Shown piece after piece: positions 8,229-16,890 of a stretch of DNA of 64,000 bases (positions are counted from its first letter, which is position 1; every line of letters starts with the position of its first letter). The notes beneath the pieces are model-generated. The model did not search any database and had not been told where the DNA came from. It was given only the letters and a program-made list of their open reading frames with translations. The DNA is from a bacterium (lineage in GTDB: Bacteria; Patescibacteriota; Saccharimonadia; Saccharimonadales; UBA4665), in assembly GCA_021800155.1 (NCBI GenBank), contig JAJYZG010000003.1, positions 1 to 64,000 of the forward strand, in the 5' to 3' direction. Made by a program: the position numbers and the translations under genes.

Positions 8229-10016
8229 ATGCCTGGACAGTTTCATTTTGATTTTAGCAATACTTCAGGCAGGATTCGATTCTGGGCGGTTTTAGTCGTT
8301 ATTGTTATGGTTATTTTCGGTTTCCAGCTGTTTTATGTACAAGTCATTAGGTACAGCCATTATCACCAAGCGGCGTTATCTTACCAGCTCAAACAATATG
8401 AAATACCGGCAACCCGGGGTTTAATTTATGCTAAAGATGGCAATAGCAATGTGCCAATCGTTTTAAACCAAAAACTTTATACGCTGTTTGCCGATCCTCC
8501 TTTGATTACAAAACCGCAAACGGTGGCATATCAGATCAGCAAAATTATTGGTGGTACCCCGACTAGCTATATACCGCTACTAACCGCCAAATATACTCAG
8601 TACGTAGTGATTGCGCGCAAATTGTCTCAGTCTCAAAATCAAAAGATTGTGGCATTGCAGGATCCTGGGTTAGGTACTACCGGACAGGACTACCGGGTTT
8701 ATCCAGACGGTTCGCTGGCAGCACAAGTATTGGGGTTTGTGAACTCAAAGGGAGTAGGGGAATATGGGATTGAGCAGGCGCTTAATCCTTTGCTGGCTGG
8801 CAAATCGGGAATGCTAAAAGCGATTACTGCCGCTAACGGCGTACCGCTGGCAGCTAGCAAACAGAATACACAAATTGCACCAGTATCGGGATCGAGTATA
8901 GTCTTGACACTTAATGTCGGCATCCAAGCACAATTAGAAAAAATTTTGGCGCAAGATTATAAGTCAACCAAAAGTCAGGGTTTAAGCGCAATTGTAATGG
9001 ATCCATATAACGCTCAGGTGGTAGCCATGGCTAACTATCCTACATATAACCCGGCAAATTACCAAAATGTGACTAATCAGCAAATATTTCAAAATGCTGC
9101 GATTGATTACCCGATTGAGCCGGGCTCGGTTATGAAGACGCTTACTACTTCTACTGCTCTTAATGTGGGAGCGATAACTCCTAACGAATCATTTTATGAT
9201 CCGGCTCACTGGCTAATTAACGGTTTCAATATTCACGATATTAGTATTGACGGGGGACCGCGCGAACAGAATATTCAGAGTATTTTGTCTTTATCACTTA
9301 ATACTGGCGCTACTTGGATGCTGATGCAAATGGGGCAGCGTGGCGGCACACAAATTCTACCTAAAGGAATTGAGACGTGGCACAACTACATGGTCAATCA
9401 CTTCAGACTAGGCCAACCTACAGGGATACAGCAGGGTTACGAGGCGTCTGGCTATGTACCTCCCGCCAATCTCAATGATCCAAGTATTGACTTGCGTTAC
9501 GCTAATACAGCCTTTGGCCAGGGTGTCAGCCTAACGGCTTTACAGCTAATCACGGCTTTATCTAGCGTTATCAATGGAGGCACTTACTACCAACCATCAT
9601 TAGTAAACCAGATTATTTCGCCAAATGGACATGTCACTAATTTAAAACCCAAAGTTCTAGAGCGCAATGTGGTTAGCCCTAATGTTGGGCCTGAGCTTGA
9701 GCCGCTCATGGAGGGTGTTGTCAAGTCTTATTTCCACGGGGGTTTTAGCTTTATGAATTTTCCGCCTAATTATATTGTCGGGGGTAAAACCGGTACTGCT
9801 CAGGTCGCTAAACCAACTGGTGGCTACTACAAGAACGTTTACAATGGAACTTACATTGGTTTCGTCGGTGGTAATGCGCCGCAGTATTTAATTGTTGTTT
9901 ATAACATTAAACCTGGTGTACCTGGTTATGCCGGCTCGTTTGGAGGTCAGCCGGTGTTTGCGGACATTGCTCATATGCTAATTAACGAAGGTTTTGTGAC
10001 GCCAAAGACTCATTAG
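8229..10016 (+). CDS. ftsI: Penicillin-binding protein 2 / FtsI-type transpeptidase
   Basis: N-terminal TM, EPGSVMKTLT (SxxK), LSLNTG (SxN), GGKTGTAQV (KTG). Confidence 0.93.
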   Translation: MPGQFHFDFSNTSGRIRFWAVLVVIVMVIFGFQLFYVQVIRYSHYHQAALSYQLKQYEIPATRGLIYAKDGNSNVPIVLNQKLYTLFADPPLITKPQTVAYQISKIIGGTPTSYIPLLTAKYTQYVVIARKLSQSQNQKIVALQDPGLGTTGQDYRVYPDGSLAAQVLGFVNSKGVGEYGIEQALNPLLAGKSGMLKAITAANGVPLAASKQNTQIAPVSGSSIVLTLNVGIQAQLEKILAQDYKSTKSQGLSAIVMDPYNAQVVAMANYPTYNPANYQNVTNQQIFQNAAIDYPIEPGSVMKTLTTSTALNVGAITPNESFYDPAHWLINGFNIHDISIDGGPREQNIQSILSLSLNTGATWMLMQMGQRGGTQILPKGIETWHNYMVNHFRLGQPTGIQQGYEASGYVPPANLNDPSIDLRYANTAFGQGVSLTALQLITALSSVINGGTYYQPSLVNQIISPNGHVTNLKPKVLERNVVSPNVGPELEPLMEGVVKSYFHGGFSFMNFPPNYIVGGKTGTAQVAKPTGGYYKNVYNGTYIGFVGGNAPQYLIVVYNIKPGVPGYAGSFGGQPVFADIAHMLINEGFVTPKTH

Positions 10017-10073
10017 AGCACCAATATGACTTTCCTAAGGTATAATTGATTTGCACTTACATATAACTTAAAA

Positions 10074-11102
10074 ATGCAGCACATTACTTTCCAAACAAAT
10101 AACTTAGTGCACATCTTGCTTCTGGGCACCCTCAGTTTCGTAATCGCAATGGCTCTAACGCCAATTTACACAACTTTGGCATATAAACACCAGTGGTGGA
10201 AAAAACAGCGGACGGAATCATGGGGTGGTGGGGAGTCTGCAGTATATAACCAGCTGCATGCGGCCAAGCATAAGCGCCATATCCCTAATATGGCTGGGAT
10301 TATATTTATAGTCGCAATTGCTATAGTGACCCTTATTTTTAATCTCAAACGAGATCAAACCTGGTTACCTTTGGCTGGTATGCTTGGGGCCGGAGCAATC
10401 GGCCTGATCGATGACATCATGAATATCCGGGGAGTAAACAAGAAATTTGCCGGCATGCGTTCCGGTATTAAGTTCTTTCTGTACAGTGTAATTGCTTTAG
10501 TGGGCGGTTTTTGGTTTTACTATAAGCTTGGCGTTCACTCTATCTATTTGCCCTCAGTTCATGAACTTGGATTGGGTTTCGGCATAGTAGTCTTATTCTG
10601 GTTTGTAGTAGTGGCTACAGCTAATTCAGTTAATATTACCGATGGACTTGATGGGCTGGCGGGAGGTTTACTGGTATCCTCGTTTTTAGCCTATACCATC
10701 ATCTGTGGAGCTCAAGGTAAATACGTGCTGGCAGCTTTTTGTTTGACGGTAGTTGGAGCGCTACTTAGTTATACTTGGTTTAATATTTATCCCGCACGTT
10801 TTTTTATGGGTGATGTAGGCTCATTTGCGCTTGGTGCAGCTCTGGGTATTATTGCGATGCAGACGGATACAATATACGTTTTGCCCATCATTGGTGCGGT
10901 ATATGTAATTGAAACCGGCTCGGTAATTATTAATCGTGTTTCCAAAAAATTACGTCATGGTAAGAAGGTGTTCTTATCTTCGCCAATACATCATCATTTT
11001 GAGGCTATTGGCTGGCCGGAAACTAAAGTTACCATGCGACTTTGGATCCTTGGTCAGATGGCAGCAATCTTAGGTCTTATTGCTTACTTAGCGAGCAGAT
11101 AA
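10074..11102 (+). CDS. mraY: Phospho-N-acetylmuramoyl-pentapeptide-transferase
   Basis: KHKRHIPNMAG, NSVNITDGLDGLAGG, FMGDVGSFALG, SPIHHHFE. Confidence 0.96.
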   Translation: MQHITFQTNNLVHILLLGTLSFVIAMALTPIYTTLAYKHQWWKKQRTESWGGGESAVYNQLHAAKHKRHIPNMAGIIFIVAIAIVTLIFNLKRDQTWLPLAGMLGAGAIGLIDDIMNIRGVNKKFAGMRSGIKFFLYSVIALVGGFWFYYKLGVHSIYLPSVHELGLGFGIVVLFWFVVVATANSVNITDGLDGLAGGLLVSSFLAYTIICGAQGKYVLAAFCLTVVGALLSYTWFNIYPARFFMGDVGSFALGAALGIIAMQTDTIYVLPIIGAVYVIETGSVIINRVSKKLRHGKKVFLSSPIHHHFEAIGWPETKVTMRLWILGQMAAILGLIAYLASR

Positions 11103-11106
11103 TACC

Positions 11107-12309
11107 ATGCTTGATCAACTTGCCACGTACTACCGTCGATGGCTGGGCCCGACTGAAGCAATAAAAGAGATGCCTAAACGGGCGCACCGTCCAGATCGCT
11201 GGCTGCTTATCAACATGTTAGTACTATTAGTAATAGGTTTGGTATTGATTTACTCGATTAGTCCAGCACTGGCGGCAACTACCGGTGTCAGTGGCAGCTA
11301 TTATGTGGTGCGGCAGTTCATAGCAGTTGGTCTTGGCTTAGTGGCCTTCGCAATTACCGCTAAGGTGCCGCTTGTGAAGTGGCGCGCAAACTATAAGCTG
11401 CTAATTGCCGGGGCGGCATTATTGACCATGATAGCGATTATATTACCAGTAAATCCCAGTTATCCCGCTCACCGGTGGGTACGATTTGCCGGGTTCTCGT
11501 TCGAGTCGGTAGAGTTTGTCATATTTGCGATCTTGATATGGTTTGCCAGGTTTCTTGACATTCGTATTAAACAAAGTAGTATCAAGAACTTTGCCAAAAC
11601 AATGCGCCCGATACTCGGTGCACTATTATTAATTGCTGCTGTGGTGTCGATAATTCAAAGCGATCTTGGGTCAACGGCTACAATTATTGCGATTATGGGT
11701 GTTATGGTGTTTGTGGCCGGTCTGCCACTAAAACGTCTGTTGATGATTGGAGGTATCGTAGTTGGTCTGGTAGTCGTAGCTATTATTGCATTTCCTTACC
11801 GTCTGGCTAGGATTGAAACATTTTTGCATCCTACCTCAAACTGTACAAGTGCCAGTGGTTATCAGGCGTGCCAGGCCTTGATTGCAGTTGGCAGCGGCGG
11901 CATTGCTGGAGTGGGTCTTGGCAGCGGGGCTCAAGCTTATGGCTATCTGCCCGAATCTGACAATGATTCCATCTTTGCAATATATGCGGAGGAGTTTGGT
12001 TTTGTTGGTGCGGTTACATTAATTGTGCTATTTACCAATCTTTTCTGGCGCATGGCTAAAATTGCCGAAGGTGCACCTGACGATTTCTCGCGCTTGGTAG
12101 TTATTGGCGTTATGGCATGGATCAGTGTAGAGGCTTTGATCAACATAGGGGCGATGATCGGATTGTTGCCCCTAAAAGGCATTACCTTGCCGTTTATTAG
12201 CTATGGCGGTACGGCCGTGGTGTTCTTTGCTGCCGCAACCGGCTTGGTATACCAGGTGTCTAGTTATACTACTTTCAATCGTTTAACAGAGAGGAACCAG
12301 AGTAGATGA
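11107..12309 (+). CDS. ftsW: Lipid II polymerase FtsW (SEDS family)
   Basis: PAHRWVRF, QSDLGSTATI, PESDNDSIFAIYAEEFGFVG, PLKGITLPFISYGGTAV. Confidence 0.94.
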   Translation: MLDQLATYYRRWLGPTEAIKEMPKRAHRPDRWLLINMLVLLVIGLVLIYSISPALAATTGVSGSYYVVRQFIAVGLGLVAFAITAKVPLVKWRANYKLLIAGAALLTMIAIILPVNPSYPAHRWVRFAGFSFESVEFVIFAILIWFARFLDIRIKQSSIKNFAKTMRPILGALLLIAAVVSIIQSDLGSTATIIAIMGVMVFVAGLPLKRLLMIGGIVVGLVVVAIIAFPYRLARIETFLHPTSNCTSASGYQACQALIAVGSGGIAGVGLGSGAQAYGYLPESDNDSIFAIYAEEFGFVGAVTLIVLFTNLFWRMAKIAEGAPDDFSRLVVIGVMAWISVEALINIGAMIGLLPLKGITLPFISYGGTAVVFFAAATGLVYQVSSYTTFNRLTERNQSR

Positions 12310-13469
12310 CTATAGTAGTTACCGGCGGCGGGTCGGGGGGTCATATTACCCCGATTTTGGCGGTCGCAGCTGAACTTAAGCGGTTAGATCCGAACACAAA
12401 AGTAGTGTTTATCGGCCAAAAGGATGGTCATTTGGTAGACATAGTAGAAGCTGATCAACATATTGATGCCAGTTACTTTATTAGTGCCGGTAAGTTTAGG
12501 CGCTATTATGATAGAGGATTATCTCAACTTTTTGATTTATCGATTCAGAGATTAAACTTGCGCGATCTTTTCGCCACTATATCCGGCTTAGGTCAAAGCT
12601 GGCGGGTGATTGGTAAGATCAAACCGGATATGGTATTTACCAGAGGCGGTTACGTAAGCGTTCCGGTAGCAGTAGCATCCTGGTTCAGACGCGTACCCTT
12701 TATGACGCACGATTCGGACAGTATGCCAAGTTTGGCTAACCGTCTGATTGCGCCATTAGCTACTTTACACCTGGTAGCACTCGATCCGTCCATTTACCCC
12801 TATCCGCTAGATAAAACAGTTAGAGTTGGTGTGCCGATTAATAGTGAATATCGACCGGTCAGTTTGGCAGAGCAAGCAAAATATAAGGAATTGCTTGGAT
12901 TTCACCAACAGGATCCTATGATCATGGTGACCGGTGGCGGCAATGGCGCCGAAACTCTTAATAACCAAGTAGTTGCCAATGCAGGATTTTTGCTTAAACG
13001 ATATCCTAAGCTTCGGTTGGTCCATATTTCTGGCCGGTTGTGGTATGAATCCGTGCAAAAACGCTATAACAAGTTACCCAAAGACCAGTTGGAGCGAGTT
13101 GTAGTAAAAGATTTTGTGAGCGATCTTTATCGTTACAGTGGGGCAGCCGATGTTGTGATTGCTAGAGGAGGAGCAACCAATATTGCTGAGTTTGCCGCTC
13201 AGGGTAAGGCTTGTATCATGATCCCCGCCAAACAGCTGGTGTGGACTATAAATAATGTGCACATATTAGCAAAGCAGGGTGCCGTGATTTCATTATCTGA
13301 AGACCAGGCTGATCAGGAGCTGCGCCTGGGTAATACCGTATCCAGTCTGCTTGATGACAAAAAGGTTAGGGAAGAGCTGATGAAAAAAATTGCTCAAATA
13401 TATGTTCCCGATGCGGCCGTTAAAATAGCTAAGCTGCTACTACAACAAACAGAAAATGGTAGGAGCTGA
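12306..13469 (+). CDS. murG: MurG, lipid II-forming GlcNAc transferase
   Basis: VTGGGSGGHITPILAVAAEL, RGGYVSVPVAVAS, RGGATNIAEFAAQGKACIMIP; 4-bp overlap with ftsW. Confidence 0.94.
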   Translation: MTIVVTGGGSGGHITPILAVAAELKRLDPNTKVVFIGQKDGHLVDIVEADQHIDASYFISAGKFRRYYDRGLSQLFDLSIQRLNLRDLFATISGLGQSWRVIGKIKPDMVFTRGGYVSVPVAVASWFRRVPFMTHDSDSMPSLANRLIAPLATLHLVALDPSIYPYPLDKTVRVGVPINSEYRPVSLAEQAKYKELLGFHQQDPMIMVTGGGNGAETLNNQVVANAGFLLKRYPKLRLVHISGRLWYESVQKRYNKLPKDQLERVVVKDFVSDLYRYSGAADVVIARGGATNIAEFAAQGKACIMIPAKQLVWTINNVHILAKQGAVISLSEDQADQELRLGNTVSSLLDDKKVREELMKKIAQIYVPDAAVKIAKLLLQQTENGRS

Positions 13470-13480
13470 CGACTCTGTAT

Positions 13481-14434
13481 ATGAAGCTTTTGTTTAAAAA
13501 AAACGGCTCGAGTGATACGTCATTACCATCACCATCGAAAGAACCCAGAGATCGTCAATTTGGCATGATCGAAAATATCTCAAAACCCCAGGTATATTCT
13601 TACCACACAAGACGGGTCTTACGGCCGGATAACGAAAGATCAGTAATCCAAGAAGATTCAGATTATCTTAGCAGTATTAGTAGAGCCAGGCGTTGGTTTA
13701 TGCTTATCGGATTACTAATATTGTTAGGAGCGGTTATTGACGGTTTGCGCGTTGGTAACCAACCCCAGATTGTTATTATCCAACCTGCAGGCTATAACTA
13801 TATGCCGCACAACCTTAATCAGTATCGCGCTGCGACTGTTAAGGCCATTGACAGCTCCTTTCTAAACCGTTTTAAACTTACCTTAAGTTCATCAAATATA
13901 GCTACAAAACTGGAAGAAGAATTTCCGGAAATAGCCCATGCTGCCGTTGACTTAAAACTCATTGGTACTGAGCCAACTGTATACATACAGCTTGTTAAAC
14001 CGGCCTTAATTTACGTGTCAGCAGTTGGCAAAAGCTATTTGGTAAATGGTGATGGGATTGTGATTGGTAGCACTAGTATTTTACCGCCCAGTAAAGTTAA
14101 TCAGTTACCCCGAGTCAACTCTATAAATAGCTTAGCCATAAAAGACGGAACTCAAGTGCTGACAAGTAGCAATGTGACGTTTATCCAAATCGTGCAGCAA
14201 GCTTTATCTGCAAAAGGGATCGTAATTACTAAGATGGAATTAGTGCCGATGGCGGAGGAGCTTGATGTTTACCCCGGTGGGGTAGGTTACTATGTAAAGT
14301 TCAATTTACACGAAACTGATGCCTTGCAACAGATTGGAACATATTTGGCTACGGTAGCAACCCTTAAAAATAAAAATATTACACCAAGTCAATATATCAA
14401 TGTCATGGTTGATGGTAGGGCATACTATAAATAG
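13481..14434 (+). CDS. FtsQ/DivIB-like protein
   Basis: One TM (WFMLIGLLILLGAVIDGL) and extracytoplasmic region with POTRA-like order; downstream of murG. Confidence 0.55.
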   Translation: MKLLFKKNGSSDTSLPSPSKEPRDRQFGMIENISKPQVYSYHTRRVLRPDNERSVIQEDSDYLSSISRARRWFMLIGLLILLGAVIDGLRVGNQPQIVIIQPAGYNYMPHNLNQYRAATVKAIDSSFLNRFKLTLSSSNIATKLEEEFPEIAHAAVDLKLIGTEPTVYIQLVKPALIYVSAVGKSYLVNGDGIVIGSTSILPPSKVNQLPRVNSINSLAIKDGTQVLTSSNVTFIQIVQQALSAKGIVITKMELVPMAEELDVYPGGVGYYVKFNLHETDALQQIGTYLATVATLKNKNITPSQYINVMVDGRAYYK

Positions 14435-14681
14435 AAAAACACGGGTTTAACTGTAAAGAGAGTTGCACGAAGGTCTGGGCAGATACATTAACATAACGAA
14501 TAACGGCGAGCGTCTACCTCGCTCTGCCCCAAAGTTCGTATTTTGTTCGTATTGATATTTATTTTATATATCTAAATAAAATATATATACATATATAAAT
14601 TGCGCAAAGTCAAATATTTACAGCGCAACGGGGAAAGAACAGGGAATACTTAATAAAAGTATAAATACTTTAAAAAAGCAA

Positions 14682-14807
14682 ATGCTTATGCATTTATACT
14701 GTGGAAAACTTATTAAAATAACATATATCACATTTAAGCAAGAGCCGGATGATTCGAAACTTGTTGATCAGCTATATGAATATTTAGTGTTTATCGCAGA
14801 TACGTAA
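14682..14807 (+). CDS. Candidate 41-aa ORF in AT-rich intergenic region
   Basis: MLMHLYCGKLIKITYITFKQEPDDSKLVDQLYEYLVFIADT; no clear SD. Confidence 0.25.
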   Translation: MLMHLYCGKLIKITYITFKQEPDDSKLVDQLYEYLVFIADT

Positions 14808-15107
14808 TGCGTTTTTTTGCCCATCCATCGGCGATATAAATTTCGCTTAAATGAATTTTGTCACTGCTTCTCCCCTGCAATAGGGGTATTACTTTATGAA
14901 TTGTAAACAAATATACAGAGTCGTAAAAGATATATTGTGCGACACGAGATATTGATCTGACTTTGGATTAGCCTTCTGCCTTTCTTAACCTATGCTTTTA
15001 TGTGTTTGTATAATACATATCCTTTTAGCTACACCCTTTTGTCTGGTTTGCTTATGAGATCTATTTTAAAAATATTATCCCTCCTTTTGGGTATTTCATT
15101 AACTTAG

Positions 15108-15659
15108 CTAAATGTTCGTAATTTGTTTATCTAAACTTAAGTTATTATTAATCGATTTAGCTATCGCCATAGCCGCCCGCTCTCTTTTATATAGTTGACG
15201 TTTTTCTGATTCTGCGGATGTTTGCATAATTGCCGCGGCTGATATTAAACTGCCTGCCCTTATTGCATAATCTATCACTAAAGTTAGTGCTCCGTAATAA
15301 TTTGCAGCTGCCTTGTGATTGGAGTATGGTGGAAGATTTAACTCTCTGCGCTTTTTAAGCTCGATACCTGGATATGGTTTCGGTATATAGTCATGCCTTA
15401 TTTTTGTGAGTGTTTGTCTTGTTGGTATATAGTATCCGGTTTCAATCAGCCAAGAAAAAGTCTTAGTTAAGTTTACGAGCTTAAAGTCAGGATTATCTAG
15501 AGCAAAGTCATCAAAACACTCTTTTATTAAAAACTGATTGGATGAAGTTATATTTGCGATTGGCTGGTGAAGTGTCAATGATGACGCATCGACTTCTATA
15601 GAGTTTGCTGATAAACCCAAAAACGATTCCTCTGCGCGATTGACGAGCATAGACGTCAA
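15108..15659 (-). CDS. Hypothetical protein
   Basis: 183-aa ORF downstream of the sigma4-HARE gene, same strand. Confidence 0.6.
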   Translation of the reverse strand: MTSMLVNRAEESFLGLSANSIEVDASSLTLHQPIANITSSNQFLIKECFDDFALDNPDFKLVNLTKTFSWLIETGYYIPTRQTLTKIRHDYIPKPYPGIELKKRRELNLPPYSNHKAAANYYGALTLVIDYAIRAGSLISAAAIMQTSAESEKRQLYKRERAAMAIAKSINNNLSLDKQITNI

Positions 15660-15680
15660 ACCTGACTTTTGATTGGGTTA

Positions 15681-16733
15681 TTACTCTGCAGCGACGTTGT
15701 CTTCCAGGGCATAAGTAGCTTTAGCGACACGCTTAAATTGCGGTTTACCCTGTAAATTAAGCAAGATGGTTGTCTCTTTAACCAAGCGGCTTTTAAGGAC
15801 CCGCTTTACAATTTCATCACGGTGTAATGGCTGATTGGCTTCTCGCAGAACCTGACCGATGATATCTGCGACAGTACCCTTTTCGTAGCCCCACTCTTTG
15901 AGGGCGTATATTCCCCGCCCGATTAAGACGAAACGCTTATCTTTGATAAGTTCGTTGTGAATTGCCTGAGTCGTTACGTCTTTGCGCTTAAAATCACTCT
16001 TTTGAATCGAATTGGCGATTTCGTTAAAATGCATTGGCTTGTCGTGTTGCTTTAGCACGACATAAATTTTGTCCCGGATATTTTTAGGATTTACTAGAGG
16101 CCATTTAATCAAGCCCCACCTGCCGTGCAGGAAAGCTAACTGCTTAGATATGCTTGCAAGTGTTTCGGCTTGCTTAACATTATCTACGGAGGCCTGTTTT
16201 GCAACATCTTCAATTGGCTTTGGCATATCTAACTTTTTTATAGCTTCAACAATTTCGCCTACAGAACTTTTTAGTGACTTTTCATTAAAAGCATTTGATG
16301 ATGTAATGCTGGCATAGAAGTTGTCGTCGTCATTAATTACCAACAAATCGGGGCATAGGCTACACAAAAAAGCAATTCTTGATTGTTCTACCCGATCAGA
16401 TTCTTTAACCAATTTTGCTGTCAAATCGCTGATTCTCATCACCTGGCCTGATTTTTCGAGTAACGCCAAGACTTTTAACTGAAACTCATCGATTCCCGTT
16501 ATTGTGTGTTCCTTCCCTGCTGCTTTGAGCTTGGCCATTACCGCTTTTTCCAGTTGACGGACTCGTTCACGCGTAATGCCTAATAATTCTCCAATTTGCT
16601 CAAGCGTTTCTTTGCGTTCAAATAGACCAAACCGGCGAGAAATAATTTCTCTCTCCCGTTCTCGATCAATTGATCGCAACACGCCATTAACCAAATCTTT
16701 AGTCGATATAGTTTGCTTGTGGTTATCAGTCAT
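15681..16733 (-). CDS. Sigma-70 region 4-like domain fused to HARE-HTH/winged-helix repeats
   Basis: RFGLFERKETLEQIGELLGITRERVRQLEKAVMAKL is sigma region 4.2-like; KPMHFNEIANSIQKSDFKRKDVTTQAIHNELIKDKRFVLIGRGIYAL and QPLHRDEIVKRVLKS are HARE-HTH-like; no region 2. Confidence 0.8.
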   Translation of the reverse strand: MTDNHKQTISTKDLVNGVLRSIDREREREIISRRFGLFERKETLEQIGELLGITRERVRQLEKAVMAKLKAAGKEHTITGIDEFQLKVLALLEKSGQVMRISDLTAKLVKESDRVEQSRIAFLCSLCPDLLVINDDDNFYASITSSNAFNEKSLKSSVGEIVEAIKKLDMPKPIEDVAKQASVDNVKQAETLASISKQLAFLHGRWGLIKWPLVNPKNIRDKIYVVLKQHDKPMHFNEIANSIQKSDFKRKDVTTQAIHNELIKDKRFVLIGRGIYALKEWGYEKGTVADIIGQVLREANQPLHRDEIVKRVLKSRLVKETTILLNLQGKPQFKRVAKATYALEDNVAAE

Positions 16734-16761
16734 TTATGTCCTTCGCTACTTTTTAATGCTA

Positions 16762-16790
16762 ATTATATAACTTAATCTATTAATAGTCAA
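16762..16790 (-). promoter_or_regulatory. Sigma70-type promoter TTGACT-17-TATAAT for the sigma4-HARE gene
   Basis: Plus-strand AGTCAA 16785-16790 and ATTATA 16762-16767, 17-nt spacer. Confidence 0.75.
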
Positions 16791-16890
16791 AAGGATTTCT
16801 TTCTAAATCTATTGTAGCACAATAGTGACTTGCAAGCATAGTAGATGTTGTAGGAATATTGCAATAAAACTGTTTTGCGAGCGCGCAAAA

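Noticed and set aside
14530-14620. Replication origin (AT-rich unwinding element)
   Set aside because: No cluster of DnaA boxes (TTATNCACA); no dnaA/dnaN nearby; only a weak TGTGGAAAA match.
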